NCBI GenBank assembly: GCA_903843305.1 | Contig: CAIMPI010000034.1 | Span: forward strand, 28,186 to 92,185 | Direction: 5' to 3' | DNA from: an uncultured Chlorobiaceae bacterium | GTDB lineage: Bacteria; Bacteroidota; Chlorobiia; Chlorobiales; Chlorobiaceae | Length of the DNA stretch: 64,000 nucleotides | Shown here: one piece after another, positions 1-10,840 of the stretch | Layout: every line of letters starts with the position of its first letter | Numbering within the stretch: the stretch's first letter is position 1 | The notes under the pieces: generated by a model | Databases searched by the model: none | Told to the model about the DNA's origin: nothing | The model's input: the letters and a program-made list of their open reading frames with translations, nothing else | Program-made: the position numbers and the translations under genes

Positions 1-562
1 TAAAAAGCTTGACAGTACCAGCAGCAATCTGGCGACTTAATGCGCTGTATGCTCCCAGGAGCAATTGCTGACCGGTCTGACCTCTCGCATAAAAGGTTCT
101 GGATACCTGTGCACCACCGAACGAACGGTTGGTCAGGAGTCCACTGTACTCGCGAGCGAACGGAACTCCCTGTGCAACGCAAAGGTCAATAATCTGATTG
201 CTGACCTGAGCCAGCCGATAGACGTTGGCTTCACGCGCCCGATAATCTCCACCTTTAATGGTATCGTAAAAAAGCCGGTAGGCACTGTCACCGTCGTTTG
301 GATAATTTTTGGCTGCGTTGATTCCCCCCTGTGCAGCAATACTGTGCGCACGGCGCGGTGTATCCTGATAGCAGAACACCTTGACGTTGTAACCGAGCTG
401 CCCGAGCGATGCCGCAGCAGAGGCACCAGCCAAGCCGGTACCAATTACAATAATGTCAAGTTTGCGTTTGTTGTTGGGGTTTACCAGCTTGCTGCCTGAT
501 TTATAGGCAGTCCATTTTTCAGCCACCGGCCCTTCAGGGATTCTGGCGTTTAGGCGTGTCAT
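1..562 (-). CDS. sdhA: Succinate dehydrogenase/fumarate reductase flavoprotein subunit (N-terminal part, truncated by window edge)
   Basis: Reverse strand reads [87 protein letters not shown]...; FAD-binding [10 protein letters not shown] motif and the [12 protein letters not shown] motif. Adjacent to sdhC. Not in the ORF track because it is open at the edge. Confidence 0.93.
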   Translation of the reverse strand, partial: MTRLNARIPEGPVAEKWTAYKSGSKLVNPNNKRKLDIIVIGTGLAGASAAASLGQLGYNVKVFCYQDTPRRAHSIAAQGGINAAKNYPNDGDSAYRLFYDTIKGGDYRAREANVYRLAQVSNQIIDLCVAQGVPFAREYSGLLTNRSFGGAQVSRTFYARGQTGQQLLLGAYSALSRQIAAGTVKLF

Positions 563-615
563 TGAAAAGTGTTGTGAGTGTTGTTTTCGGCGAAAAACAC
601 AGTCGTGACCGATTA

Positions 616-1287
616 TTAAACTTTATTAAGAAAGAACAAGACATAGATCGGTACAATGCTGAACCCTATGGCAATAACAACAGAGTAGACCGAACCGATT
701 ACCTTTACCGCATCAGTATACTTGCTGTGATTCCAGCCAAGAGTCTGAAATGCCGACTGAATGGCATGGTTTAGATGAATACCAAGAAAAATAAAGCTGA
801 CAATGTAAAAAAGTGAGTACCAAGGGGTTGAAAAGAGAAGGAGTGTCCGATTGTAAAAATCATGAATTGCAATTCCTGCAGGGGGCGCTACAAGACCGAT
901 TTTAATAAAGTAGAAATCGCAAAAATGAAGGGCGAGGAAGATGGAAACAATAATTCCGGTATGAAACATGTACTTGGAAAAGAACGACGTATCAGAACTG
1001 TTACTGCGAGCATAGCCAGTAGGCCGTGCTGCGCGGTTCTGACCTGAGACCACCAAGCCAAAAAGGATATGGAGCAAAAATCCTGCAAAAAGCACAATCT
1101 CAGCCACTTTGATGAGAGGATTAGTGCCCATGAAGGTTGCGGCTGTAGAAAAAGCACGACCTCCGTCATTTTTAAGCAACATAAGGTTAATACCAAGATG
1201 TACGCATAAAAAGGTAACCAGAAAAAGTCCGGCTAGCGCCATAAGTACTTTTTTGGTAATGGATGAATACAAAAACATAGTGTTCAT
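616..1287 (-). CDS. sdhC: Succinate dehydrogenase/fumarate reductase cytochrome b subunit
   Basis: 223 aa, five hydrophobic segments with His residues ([33 protein letters not shown]), directly upstream of sdhA on the same strand. Confidence 0.88.
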   Translation of the reverse strand: MNTMFLYSSITKKVLMALAGLFLVTFLCVHLGINLMLLKNDGGRAFSTAATFMGTNPLIKVAEIVLFAGFLLHILFGLVVSGQNRAARPTGYARSNSSDTSFFSKYMFHTGIIVSIFLALHFCDFYFIKIGLVAPPAGIAIHDFYNRTLLLFSTPWYSLFYIVSFIFLGIHLNHAIQSAFQTLGWNHSKYTDAVKVIGSVYSVVIAIGFSIVPIYVLFFLNKV

Positions 1288-1375
1288 TCTATGGTTATTT
1301 CAATGGGAAAGAACAGAGGATTACATCCTGTGGCCGTAAATGTAGTACTTCGTTTTCTATAATCCAAGAGAAGAA

Positions 1376-2029
1376 TCAGCAACAATTGAGAATATCAACA
1401 AGTGCAACTGCTCTGAGGGGGGAAGCTTCAGCATTGGCAAGTTTCAGCGGAAATCCGCAAAAGATGAAGTGGCACTGCAGAAGCGACTGGAGTTCGGCAA
1501 GATTTTCAATGATAAGCATACCGTTATGAAGCAGGATTGTATGGACAGGTAGATCAAGAACACATGGCGCATCAACCGACATCGTATCCACACCCAACCC
1601 TTTCAACGGAAACCCTGCCAACCACAGGGCTGCATCCAGAGAAAGCACTGGGTAGCCCTCTTCATACCTGGAGGTACCCCAGTATCCGCTCCATCCCGTG
1701 CAGAGCAGCAAAAACTCACACTCCATGATGAGTGCAAAAGCAGGACGAAGCATTTCAGTGGTAATTATTCCGCCGAGGGCGTCCCGAACATCAATGACAA
1801 GCCCTTTCCCGGCAAACTGACCTATACCAAAAGCATCAAGCGATGCTCCATCTTTGAAAATATGTGACGGGAAATCAACATGCGTTCCCGTATGGGAAGA
1901 AAATGTAAGAAGCTGCTCAGCAAAACCATCTTCTGCAACGGAATAGAGATGCTGAAAAACCGGTCCCGGAGTCCCAGGATAGCAGGGCATACCAGGAATA
2001 ATCGTATGACTTAGATCAACAATTTTCAT
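1376..2029 (-). CDS. Cyclase family protein (kynurenine formamidase-like)
   Basis: MKIVDLSHTIIPGMPCYPGTPGP...SSHTGTHVDFPSHI: cyclase-family HxGTHxDxPxH metal motif. Confidence 0.85.
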   Translation of the reverse strand: MKIVDLSHTIIPGMPCYPGTPGPVFQHLYSVAEDGFAEQLLTFSSHTGTHVDFPSHIFKDGASLDAFGIGQFAGKGLVIDVRDALGGIITTEMLRPAFALIMECEFLLLCTGWSGYWGTSRYEEGYPVLSLDAALWLAGFPLKGLGVDTMSVDAPCVLDLPVHTILLHNGMLIIENLAELQSLLQCHFIFCGFPLKLANAEASPLRAVALVDILNCC

Positions 2030-2808
2030 TCTAATAATTTCTTGCTATCGGCCGAGATTCTGCTCGAAACGTAGTCAATAATCGTCTGAATCGCTTTTTC
2101 CCTCTCGCAATCACAAAAAATCTGGTGCCCTGAATACTCCAGCCATACAATGGACTTGGCAGAGGGTTCTGTGGCAATACTATTGTATACTATAGTTGCG
2201 CTTTCAGGAAGAACGGTGCTTTCCCTGCGGCAATGCAGAATTAAAACTGGAACGGCAACTCGACCGAGCAATGACCGACTATATTTTATCAGCTTAAAAA
2301 AAGAGATGGCTGTATCTGTCGGCACCCATGTATAGTGAGGAAGAGCATTTAGACTATTTGCTCCAGAAAAAAGCGTCTTTAACTCCCAATTCCTGATAAT
2401 CTTACTGACAAGGGGAGCAACAACATGCATGGGACGACCTGGAGCCAACACGGATACCAGCTTGATAGCGGGTGCGGCAAGAATCAGGGAATCAATCTTA
2501 TCCTGGTATCTGACTGCAAGATTCAGTGAGAGAAGAGCGCCCATACTATGCCCAATCACAATAATCCGCTCAGCCTCAATACTAAGCTTTTGCAGCGCCT
2601 GATCGGCATCCGACATCCAAGCATCCCATCTCACCCCCCTGAGCGCCTCCGGCGATGATGCTCCATGACCAGCAAGCAAAGGCATTCTTACAGGAATACC
2701 AAGCTCAGTGAGAGGCGCAAACAACGCTTTTACACTATCAAGGGTCGCCGTAAAACCGTGAAGAATAAGAACACCAAAAGAATTGCGGACATTGTTTTGT
2801 TCAGGCAT
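2026..2808 (-). CDS. Alpha/beta hydrolase (carboxylesterase/lysophospholipase-like)
   Basis: GVLILHGFTATLDSVKAL, nucleophile elbow GHSMGALLSL, late GHQIF. Start taken at MPEQNNVRNSFG; the ORF-track start at 2895 adds an unlikely leader. Overlaps the cyclase start by 4 nt. Confidence 0.82.
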   Translation of the reverse strand: MPEQNNVRNSFGVLILHGFTATLDSVKALFAPLTELGIPVRMPLLAGHGASSPEALRGVRWDAWMSDADQALQKLSIEAERIIVIGHSMGALLSLNLAVRYQDKIDSLILAAPAIKLVSVLAPGRPMHVVAPLVSKIIRNWELKTLFSGANSLNALPHYTWVPTDTAISFFKLIKYSRSLLGRVAVPVLILHCRRESTVLPESATIVYNSIATEPSAKSIVWLEYSGHQIFCDCEREKAIQTIIDYVSSRISADSKKLLE

Positions 2809-2901
2809 TATAACATCCCAGAAAAATCTACTGCATCTCAGTATGAAAGCATCCCTATGAATGCCCCATAGAACACCGAATAACCAAAAATACAACGTTA
2901 T

Positions 2902-3456
2902 ATGGGAATTTCCCGTTTAATTGCTATTTTTCAGAGGCGTTTAATGAACATTAAGAATGAGACGATGCGCAAGGTTTTAATGTTTGGCTCACTGCTACTA
3001 TCCTTGGCTCTCAGCTCCTGTTCTTCTTCAAGGCTCGAATTCACCGGCATTTCACCCGAAGAGGCATATAGGCTGGGAAAAATCAAAAATACCCCTTATT
3101 GCATCGACGGCAAGGTGTATTCACCCATAAGCTATGAGGAGGCTGTCGCCTATGAGGAGACTGGCATCGCATCGTGGTACGGTCAGGAAACCCTCGATCA
3201 GCATAGCGGGCAGTTAACGGCTTATGGAGAAATATTCGACCCGTCAAGACCCAGCGCAGCACATAAATACCTCCCTCTCCCTTCTCTTGTGAAGGTAACA
3301 AACCTTGACACCCATTCTTCGATTGTGGTCCGAGTCAATGACAGAGGCCCATTCATTGGTGACCGCGTGATTGATCTGAGTGCAGAAGCGGCAAAAAGGT
3401 TAGGATTCTTTGAAAAAGGAACTGCTAAGGTCAAGATTGAAGTGCTTTCCCGATAA
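2902..3456 (+). CDS. rlpA: RlpA-like septal ring lytic transglycosylase/lipoprotein
   Basis: Lipoprotein signal (LLLSLALSSCSSS), then GIASWYGQ...TAYGEIFDPS..AAHKYLPLPSLVKVTNLDTHSSIVVRVNDRGPF..RVIDLSAEAAKRLGF, the RlpA double-psi beta-barrel signature. Confidence 0.93.
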   Translation: MGISRLIAIFQRRLMNIKNETMRKVLMFGSLLLSLALSSCSSSRLEFTGISPEEAYRLGKIKNTPYCIDGKVYSPISYEEAVAYEETGIASWYGQETLDQHSGQLTAYGEIFDPSRPSAAHKYLPLPSLVKVTNLDTHSSIVVRVNDRGPFIGDRVIDLSAEAAKRLGFFEKGTAKVKIEVLSR

Positions 3457-3514
3457 TTCTATGTTGCACTCCGTTAAGCGCCAGTGAATCTAACCCTGAA
3501 TAGGTAAACAATCA

Positions 3515-4183
3515 TTATTTTTTTATAATAGCCGCATCTTCTGAAAACTTTTTCAGACCGAGATCGGTCAGTGGGTGGTTTACAAGCTGCTTAATCACAC
3601 TATAAGGGATAGTGGCAACGTGAGCCCCCAGCATAGCAGCATCAACAACATGCTGCGGGTGACGCACGCTGGCAACAATCACCTCTGTCATATAAGTGAA
3701 ATTATCGAAAATGGTGAGAATCTGCTTGACAAGCTCCATCCCATCGGTACTGATGTCGTCAAGCCTGCCAACAAACGGACTAACATAGCTGGCACCCGCT
3801 TTGGCTGCAAGCAGCGCCTGATTGGGTGAAAAAACCAGTGTGGCATTGGTCAGAATTCCCTTATCCGCAAAGTATCTGATTGCTTTAAGACCATCAAGGG
3901 TTATCGGACATTTGATAACTACATTATCATCAATCTCGGCCAGCTCTTCACCTTCGGCAATCATCCCTTCGGCATCAAGCGAGGTTACTTCAGCGCTTAC
4001 AGGGCCGTCCACAATATTACAAATTTTGGTAATATGATCCTTGAAGGCCTGCCAGGTAAAAGCTGAAGAATCCCCTGCGATTTTGGCAATAAGCGAAGGA
4101 TTTGTAGTCACACCATCAAGAACACCAAGTTCCTGTGCCGCCTGAATTTCATCAAGATTGGCAGTATCAATAAAAAATTGCAT
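3515..4183 (-). CDS. tal: Transaldolase (short TalC/FsaA-type)
   Basis: [34 protein letters not shown] ... VVIKCPIT ... [14 protein letters not shown]. Confidence 0.95.
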   Translation of the reverse strand: MQFFIDTANLDEIQAAQELGVLDGVTTNPSLIAKIAGDSSAFTWQAFKDHITKICNIVDGPVSAEVTSLDAEGMIAEGEELAEIDDNVVIKCPITLDGLKAIRYFADKGILTNATLVFSPNQALLAAKAGASYVSPFVGRLDDISTDGMELVKQILTIFDNFTYMTEVIVASVRHPQHVVDAAMLGAHVATIPYSVIKQLVNHPLTDLGLKKFSEDAAIIKK

Positions 4184-4192
4184 TGGTTCTCC

Positions 4193-5242
4193 CTATATAT
4201 TTACTTGTTCAGCGTTGAGCATCGTATTGAAATTTTTCGCCTGGCGCCCCTCCCAGTTGCGTTTGTGATAGGCATAACCAGCAATAAGCGGAAATGCAAT
4301 AGTGGCTTCCGCAAAAACCATCTGCTCATGAACGGTATCAACCTTCCCCCATGAACTGGCCTCCTTGAGGGTCGAACCGGAAAGAGCACCATCACGCTCA
4401 TCGGCCACCGTGATTTGTACTGCATAAGTGTGCATGGTCACCTTTTCGTAACCGAGCACTTCTGCGGCAACAACGATATCCTGGGTAAAGTTTTTCGGTA
4501 CCCCGCCGCCAATCATCAGAATTCCAGTCTTGTCGTTTTCAATCTTGATCCTGGTAAGCTCACGAAAATCCTTCACTGAATCGATGGCTACATGCTGCTC
4601 GGGGTTATTCCACTGATGGTGAACCAGCCCGAACCCGGCGGAGCAGTCAGAAAACGCTGGACAGAAAATCGGCACACCCTTTTCATAAGCCTTGTAGACA
4701 ATGGAGTTCCTGTCAAAGTTATTTTGCTCAATGTATTTACCCATTTCGACAATGAATTCGCGAGAAGAGTATGACCCCGGCTTCATGGAATTGGCAATAA
4801 TCGCAGTTGTATCATCGCAAACGCGAAGATCATCCTCATCAATAAAGGTATCGTAAATGCGGTCGATATGCAGTTCCCTGAGAACTGCATCATCAATGAA
4901 CTGGGTTCCCTTGTAGTGCCGAAACCCAAGCGCTTCAAAAAAATCCTGGTCAACAATGTTTGCTCCGGTGGATACAATCGCATCAACCATATTACTGTCA
5001 ATCATGTCAATAATAACCTGCTTCAACCCCGCACTGATCAGCGAACCCGCGAGAGTAAGAATAACGGCGCATTCCTTGTCCTGCTGCATGAGATCAACAA
5101 TAAATGCCGCTCTTGCCAGATTTCTTGCCTGAAATGCGGTATGGCTCATCTGGTCGATGAGAGGCACAATATTCAACTGCTTGATATCAATATGGCGTAC
5201 CGGTGCGCTCAGTAACTCCTCTTTGCTGAATCCTGACTGCAT
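4193..5242 (-). CDS. Deoxyhypusine synthase-like protein
   Basis: DHS-family sequence: AVILTLAGSLISAGLKQVIIDMI, VDAIVSTGANIVDQDF, GILMIGGGVPKNFTQD, and the Lys-containing KEASSWGKV motif. Start placed at MQSGFSKEE (5242), because the track start (5308) runs into the SRP RNA gene. Confidence 0.88.
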   Translation of the reverse strand: MQSGFSKEELLSAPVRHIDIKQLNIVPLIDQMSHTAFQARNLARAAFIVDLMQQDKECAVILTLAGSLISAGLKQVIIDMIDSNMVDAIVSTGANIVDQDFFEALGFRHYKGTQFIDDAVLRELHIDRIYDTFIDEDDLRVCDDTTAIIANSMKPGSYSSREFIVEMGKYIEQNNFDRNSIVYKAYEKGVPIFCPAFSDCSAGFGLVHHQWNNPEQHVAIDSVKDFRELTRIKIENDKTGILMIGGGVPKNFTQDIVVAAEVLGYEKVTMHTYAVQITVADERDGALSGSTLKEASSWGKVDTVHEQMVFAEATIAFPLIAGYAYHKRNWEGRQAKNFNTMLNAEQVNI

Positions 5243-5282
5243 AAGTGCTCCAGATGCGATTAAAAGTGGAGAAATACAAAAA

Positions 5283-5383
5283 GAGAGTAAGCTTACTATA
5301 TCACACACTCAAATTACCGGATGCTGCTTCCTTCCGGATCTGACATGGTTGGGCAACTGAGCGTTGTATAGGACTTACTCTCC
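5283..5383 (-). ncRNA. ffs: Signal recognition particle 4.5S RNA (small bacterial type)
   Basis: Minus strand: GAGAGTAAGTCC...CAACCATGTCAGATCCGGAAGGAAGCAGCATCCGG...TATAGTAAGCTTACTCTC. It contains the SRP core GTCAGRYCCGGAAGGAAGCAGC, and the 5' GAGAGTAAG pairs perfectly with the 3' CTTACTCTC. Confidence 0.95.
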
Positions 5384-5613
5384 AAAGAGACAGGTTTTCG
5401 AATTGCTATTGATGTGCTGATCGAAAACAAGTTTGCAAATATACTACATAGTGAACTGAAAACAAAAAAAACAAACAAATACCTTTTATCTTTCTGTCAA
5501 CTGTTATAACTTCCAAAGCATTAAACAAGCTTTAATAGAAAAACGAAAACTCTCTACGATCCTGCCTGAAACAGCCGCCCTCGCTGCCGGTTGATGCGGC
5601 AATAATTATTTTT

Positions 5614-6675
5614 ATGGAAACACAGCGGATTTTAAGCGGAATGCGCCCAACCGGCAAACTTCATCTTGGACATTATACCGGAGCCCTTGAAAGCTGGGTT
5701 GAGCAACAGAATCTGCTGGACGAAAACGGTTCAAGAGCTTATGATACATGCTTTCTCATTGCAGATTATCATAACCTGACGACATCGCTGGAAACCGGAG
5801 AGATCTACAATCACACACTCGATATGCTGATCGACTGGCTGGCGGCAGGCATTGATCCTGAAAAAAGCCCTGTTTTCCGTCAATCGCAAGTCAAGGAACA
5901 TGCTGAGCTGTTTCTAATTTTCGCTATGCTGATTACTTCGTCACGTCTTGAAAGAAACCCGACACTGAAGGAGCAGGTACGCGATCTTAATATGGAGTCG
6001 ATGAGCTACGGTCATCTGGGTTACCCTGTTCTCCAGGCGGCAGATATTCTTCTCTACAAAGGCAATGTCGTTCCGGTTGGTGAGGATCAAATCCCTCATG
6101 TTGAAATTACCAGGGAGATTGCACGTAAATTCAACAAGAACTATCCTCACCCTGTACTCGGCGAGGTCTTTGCTGAACCGGCTCCAAAAATAACAAAATT
6201 TTCTCGTCTTGTCGGGCTCGACGGAAAAGCTAAAATGTCAAAGTCTCTTGGCAATACTATTCTGCTTGCAGACGGGCCTGAGGAGATTCTAAAAAAAATG
6301 CGCACGGCGGTAACTGATACACTAAAAATCCGGAAAAATGATCCCGGCCACCCCGAGATCTGCACGGTGTTCAGTTATCACGCGAAATTTGCTCCTCCTG
6401 ATCAACTCTGCACTATAGAGGAGGATTGCCGTTCCGGTAAGCTTGGCTGTGTAGACTGCAAGAAACTCTGCGCCTCGAATATTTCGAAGGAGCTAGCCCC
6501 GCTTATTGAAAAGCGCCATTTTTATACGATGCATATCGATCTTGTAAAAGATATTCTTTTTGACGGTGAGGTAAAGGCACGAATGATTGCCAACCATACC
6601 ATGCAGGAAGTGAGAACTGCCATGAAGCTTGGCGAAATAACCTCCGTCAACCATCATGGACAAGCAAAATGCTGA
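5614..6675 (+). CDS. trpS: Tryptophanyl-tRNA synthetase
   Basis: SGMRPTGKLHLGHYTGALESW (HIGH-type) and KAKMSKSLGNTI (KMSKS). Confidence 0.97.
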   Translation: METQRILSGMRPTGKLHLGHYTGALESWVEQQNLLDENGSRAYDTCFLIADYHNLTTSLETGEIYNHTLDMLIDWLAAGIDPEKSPVFRQSQVKEHAELFLIFAMLITSSRLERNPTLKEQVRDLNMESMSYGHLGYPVLQAADILLYKGNVVPVGEDQIPHVEITREIARKFNKNYPHPVLGEVFAEPAPKITKFSRLVGLDGKAKMSKSLGNTILLADGPEEILKKMRTAVTDTLKIRKNDPGHPEICTVFSYHAKFAPPDQLCTIEEDCRSGKLGCVDCKKLCASNISKELAPLIEKRHFYTMHIDLVKDILFDGEVKARMIANHTMQEVRTAMKLGEITSVNHHGQAKC

Positions 6676-7370
6676 ACGACAGAAGATACGCCTTTATCTT
6701 TGACATGGATGGAGTGCTGACCGATAATATGCGTTTTCATGCAGACTCATGGGTGCAACTTTTCAGGGATTTTGGCCTTGAAGGGCTTGATGCCGAAAGG
6801 TACCTGGTAGAAACAGCGGGCATGAAAGGCCACGATGTCCTCCGCTACTTTCTCAACCCGAACATCAGTGAAGCGGAGGCCAGCCAGCTTACTGAGCTCA
6901 AGGATTTTCTTTACCGTGTCACATCGCGCGACCTCATCAAACCAATACCTGGTCTTGTGGGGTTTCTTAATGCGGCTGAGACACGAAAAATCGCACTTGG
7001 AATCGGAACCGGCGCTGGCCCAAAAAACATTGATTATGTGCTTGGGCTCCTTAAACTTGAAGATAAGTTCCGAGCTATTGTGGAGCCATCTCAGGTTTGT
7101 CACGGCAAACCTCATCCTGATATTTTTTTGCGTGTAGCGGAACTTCTTGATGTACACCCTTCGGCTTGCATAGTTTTTGAGGACGCCTTGCCTGGTGTTG
7201 ACGCCGCGCGCAAGGCTGGAATGCAATGCGTTGCCATAACAACAACTAACAGAACCGAAGCATTCAGCAGTTTCGAAAATATTGTACAGGTTATCGACGA
7301 TTTTACACAGCTTTGTCCTGATGATCTCCTTGAAAAACTCTCCAGGATAGAACACGCGGCACTTATATAA
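6669..7370 (+). CDS. HAD-superfamily hydrolase (beta-phosphoglucomutase/phosphatase-like)
   Basis: [13 protein letters not shown] (DxDG), [37 protein letters not shown] motifs. Confidence 0.9.
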   Translation: MLNDRRYAFIFDMDGVLTDNMRFHADSWVQLFRDFGLEGLDAERYLVETAGMKGHDVLRYFLNPNISEAEASQLTELKDFLYRVTSRDLIKPIPGLVGFLNAAETRKIALGIGTGAGPKNIDYVLGLLKLEDKFRAIVEPSQVCHGKPHPDIFLRVAELLDVHPSACIVFEDALPGVDAARKAGMQCVAITTTNRTEAFSSFENIVQVIDDFTQLCPDDLLEKLSRIEHAALI

Positions 7371-7380
7371 AGACAGTCTT

Positions 7381-9042
7381 ATGCTCGAATTTTTTCTTCC
7401 AGTCATTCAGAAAGCCCTTTACTCGGCAGGCGTAACTACCGACAAACCTATCCGTCTTGAACAGCCTTCGGACAAGAAGTTTGGAGACTTTTCGACAAAT
7501 ATAGCTTTGCTTGCCGCAAAAGAGTGCAGGAGAAACCCCCGAGAACTTGCACAGGAGATTATCCCGCACTTGGCGTTTCCTCCGGATACTGTTGCAAGAA
7601 TTGACGTGGCTGGAGCAGGGTTCATAAACTTTTATCTTACCCCGCTGTTTATAATGCACTCTGTCGAACAAGTACTGCAAGATGGCGACAAATATGGAAA
7701 GGACAGTATCGGCAAAGGGCAAAAAGCTATCGTCGAATATGTGAGTGCCAATCCAACCGGGCCGCTTACTATCGGACGTGGCCGGGGCGGAGTGCTGGGA
7801 GACTGTATTGCAAATCTTTTTGAAACACAAGGATATGAGGTCACCCGGGAGTATTATTTCAACGATGCCGGACGTCAGATGCAGATTCTCGGGGAATCGG
7901 TACAGCTCCGTTATCTGGAATGCTGTGGGAAAGAGACAGAGTTTCCCACTACTCATTACCAAGGTGAATATATCCGGGAAATCGCTGAAAAGATCTACTC
8001 CCTCCACGGAACAACAGTGGAAAAGAGCAATGACCTCAATCTTTTTAAAAAGATTGCTGAAGAGATCATTTTTACATCGATACGCAAAACACTCGAGCGT
8101 CTGAGCATCCACCATGACTCATTTTTCAATGAACATACCCTTTACACGCCTGATACCCAAGGCGTAGCTGCTAACCAGAGAGTCATAGACAAACTCAGAA
8201 AAAAAGAGTTCATCACAGAATATGACGGAGCCGTCTGGTTTCTGACAACGAAGCTCGGCCAGGAAAAGGACAAGGTGCTCATCAAATCTTCGGGCGAACC
8301 GAGCTATCGATTACCTGATATTGCCTACCACATCACAAAGTTCGAGCGGGGCTACGACATCATCGTCAATGTTTTCGGTGCTGATCATATCGATGAATAC
8401 CCTGACGTCCTTGAGGCTCTCAAGATTCTCGGTTATGATACCGACCGTATCAAAATTGCCATCAACCAGTTTGTAACAACAACGGTGGATGGACAAACCC
8501 TTAAAATGTCGACAAGAAAAGGGAATGCTGATCTGCTTGACGACTTGATTGATGATGTCGGCGCAGATGCCACAAGACTTTTTTTCATTATGCGCGGCAA
8601 GGATTCTCACCTGAACTTCGATATCGAACTGGCAAAAAAACAGTCCAAAGAAAATCCGGTTTTCTACCTGCAATATGCTCATGCGCGAATTTGCAGTCTT
8701 TTGCGCATGGCTCAGCAGGAAACAGGGTTTAACCCTTCAGACAGTGCCGCCGATTACCAGTTACTGCGCCTGCTTAATTCTCCTGAAGAGGTCCAGCTTG
8801 GCTTTGCGCTGCTTGACTATCCCGATATGATAAAAACAAGCCTGCGCATGCTTGAACCACAAAAGATGGTTGAGTATCTGCACTCTCTGGCGGAACTGTT
8901 TCACCGTTTTTATCAGGAGTGCCCCATACTCAAGGCTGAACCCGATATCTGTAAAGCAAGACTTTTTCTTTCATTGGCGACACGCCAGGTGCTGCGCAAC
9001 GGCTTCAGGATTCTTGGCGTTTCTGCACCTGAGTCGATGTAG
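7381..9042 (+). CDS. argS: Arginyl-tRNA synthetase
   Basis: [24 protein letters not shown] (HIGH-like region), [18 protein letters not shown]-terminal [17 protein letters not shown]. Confidence 0.97.
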   Translation: MLEFFLPVIQKALYSAGVTTDKPIRLEQPSDKKFGDFSTNIALLAAKECRRNPRELAQEIIPHLAFPPDTVARIDVAGAGFINFYLTPLFIMHSVEQVLQDGDKYGKDSIGKGQKAIVEYVSANPTGPLTIGRGRGGVLGDCIANLFETQGYEVTREYYFNDAGRQMQILGESVQLRYLECCGKETEFPTTHYQGEYIREIAEKIYSLHGTTVEKSNDLNLFKKIAEEIIFTSIRKTLERLSIHHDSFFNEHTLYTPDTQGVAANQRVIDKLRKKEFITEYDGAVWFLTTKLGQEKDKVLIKSSGEPSYRLPDIAYHITKFERGYDIIVNVFGADHIDEYPDVLEALKILGYDTDRIKIAINQFVTTTVDGQTLKMSTRKGNADLLDDLIDDVGADATRLFFIMRGKDSHLNFDIELAKKQSKENPVFYLQYAHARICSLLRMAQQETGFNPSDSAADYQLLRLLNSPEEVQLGFALLDYPDMIKTSLRMLEPQKMVEYLHSLAELFHRFYQECPILKAEPDICKARLFLSLATRQVLRNGFRILGVSAPESM

Positions 9043-9052
9043 AGGAGTGGAT

Positions 9053-9652
9053 TCAGCGGTAAAGAGCGTGCCTGTTAATGTAACGGTGCACAGAGGCTGG
9101 AACAAGCCTGGAAATAGATTTACCGGCGCCCGCAAGTTCCCTGACCTCAGTTGAGGAAACCAGATATGCAAAATCGATAAACCTTATAGCTTCCCTCCAA
9201 TTCTGAATATTCGAAGGGGGACGAGGAAGGCCGTCCATCTCCTTTGAGGATCTTCTAAACACCACAATTCCACACAATAAAAAAAGCTGCTCATACTCCT
9301 TCCACGACGAAAACTCCCTGAAGCTGTCTTCTCCGACAAGGAGGGTCAACCTGTCGGATGGATAACGAGCATTGAGATACCGCAATAGATCAACGGTGTA
9401 TGATGGTTGCTGTTTTTCAAGCTCCCATCCGCTGACCTCGCAGCAAGAGCCAACTCGATTGATTTCCGAAGAAAGGAGCTCGGCCATGTGCTTTCTGTGA
9501 AAGTCACCAGCCTCCCTGTTCTGCTTAAAGGGATTATTTGATACCGAAATAATCATTCGGTCAATTTCAAGCAGCTCTCTGGCAAACAGGCAGAGAGCAA
9601 GATGCCCATTGTGCGGCGGGTCGAAAGTACCGCCAAAAACTGCCAGATGCAC
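9053..9652 (-). CDS. nadD: Nicotinate-nucleotide adenylyltransferase
   Basis: MHLAVFGGTFDPPHNGHLALCLFA nucleotidyltransferase motif, C-terminal YLVSSTEVRELAGAGKSI. Confidence 0.93.
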   Translation of the reverse strand: MHLAVFGGTFDPPHNGHLALCLFARELLEIDRMIISVSNNPFKQNREAGDFHRKHMAELLSSEINRVGSCCEVSGWELEKQQPSYTVDLLRYLNARYPSDRLTLLVGEDSFREFSSWKEYEQLFLLCGIVVFRRSSKEMDGLPRPPSNIQNWREAIRFIDFAYLVSSTEVRELAGAGKSISRLVPASVHRYINRHALYR

Positions 9653-9664
9653 GATTAGCGTCGT

Positions 9665-10555
9665 TCAGTTCTTGGAATTCAGTATGATTTTATCCCTGAT
9701 CCCCTGCATTTCTTTCAGCTTTTCCGGAAAAAGCTGCAAATATTGATCTAGCGCCAGCCCGGCATCAAACCACTTTTTTCTCTTGATCAGTATATCAATC
9801 TTTCCTTCCAGTGCAGGCTTATCATAGATGGTATCTGGATAATGCGCGATAACCTCGTCATAATAAATACCGGCTGCCCTATATTTTCCTAACTGAACAT
9901 ACTGGCGTGCTATAAAAAATGAGTTTTTAGCAAGTTTCTCTCTCATTGTCGCGATCGCCTTTCCTGAATATTTCAGACTGTCACTCCTGGTATATTCAGC
10001 TTTTGCCTTGGCATAGCTCTGCTTATAAGACAAGTTCTCGGGATTGATTTTGAGAAGTTCCCTCCAGGTCTCAACTTCGCTGGCGATCTTTGTTGAATCA
10101 ACTATAGGGTAAAGTTCCTGATAGAGCGAAAAATGCTCTATAGCTTTACGGGTATACTGCTGATCCAACTCAAAATGTGGTGAAAGCTGCTCATAGGATT
10201 TTGCAGCCATAAACTGTGCTGTCCTTGCATAAGGTGAGGCCGAAAGCCGCTGCACCCGGGTAAACATATCGGCGGCAAGCAGATACTGACCAGAATGATA
10301 ATAGGATTGACCTAAAAGAAAAAGGACATCATCCTCAAGAGCCGTTGCACGGGAAGTAAAAAGCAATGATTCCAAACCGAGAGAGGCCCCCTGATAATCT
10401 CCTTTACTGTACATTGTCAACGCTTTGGCATAACCCTCATTAACTAGCGCAGTCGCTGATACGGGAGGCTTGGAGGATGAACAGCCTGAGCCTATCAGTG
10501 ATCCTATCGTAAAGAGTATCCATACTGAACGTGAAAAAAAGCTGGAACACGACAT
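9665..10555 (-). CDS. bamD: BamD-like outer membrane assembly lipoprotein (TPR)
   Basis: Lipoprotein signal ...GSLIGSGCSSSKP and TPR-like repeats (FLLGQSYYHSGQYLLAADMFTRV; ARQYVQLGKYRAAGIYYDEVIAHYPDT). Confidence 0.75.
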   Translation of the reverse strand: MSCSSFFSRSVWILFTIGSLIGSGCSSSKPPVSATALVNEGYAKALTMYSKGDYQGASLGLESLLFTSRATALEDDVLFLLGQSYYHSGQYLLAADMFTRVQRLSASPYARTAQFMAAKSYEQLSPHFELDQQYTRKAIEHFSLYQELYPIVDSTKIASEVETWRELLKINPENLSYKQSYAKAKAEYTRSDSLKYSGKAIATMREKLAKNSFFIARQYVQLGKYRAAGIYYDEVIAHYPDTIYDKPALEGKIDILIKRKKWFDAGLALDQYLQLFPEKLKEMQGIRDKIILNSKN

Positions 10556-10646
10556 AAAATAACTCCATTATCCTTTTTATAAAAAAAGAACATCTATTGC
10601 CACAAAACGGCAGAAAAAGAAAAATACTGTCAACGGAAAATACTTG

Positions 10647-10719
10647 TGGAGCTTAGGGGATTCGAACCCCTGACCTTCTCATTGCGAACGAGACGCTCTA
10701 CCAACTGAGCTAAAGCCCC
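10647..10719 (-). tRNA. tRNA-Ala (anticodon CGC)
   Basis: GGGGCTTTAGCTCAGTTGGTAGAGCGTCTCGTTCGCAATGAGAAGGTCAGGGGTTCGAATCCCCTAAGCTCCA: cloverleaf folds, G3:U70 alanine identity pair present, anticodon loop TTCGCAA. CCA is not encoded. Confidence 0.97.
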
Positions 10720-10774
10720 TAATGACCAATGCTACAAATTTTTAACACCGCCTGCAAATCAAGATCATCAAAAA

Positions 10775-10807
10775 ACGCAAAAAAATAGCCTGCTTATGCA
10801 GGCTATT
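10775..10807 (-). terminator. Rho-independent terminator downstream of atpH
   Basis: AATAGCCTGC-loop-GCAGGCTATT hairpin followed on the minus strand by a T-run (TTTTTTGCG). Confidence 0.8.
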
Positions 10808-10840
10808 AACTTTTAAACAGTTAGACAATGTTGACTTCTC

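Noticed and set aside
65-499. 144-aa plus-strand ORF at the left edge
   Set aside because: The opposite strand encodes a clear SdhA flavoprotein N-terminus.
6747-8115. Long minus-strand ORFs (219 aa and 250 aa) opposite the HAD gene and argS
   Set aside because: Fully antisense to well-supported genes; no recognisable motifs; typical shadow ORFs.
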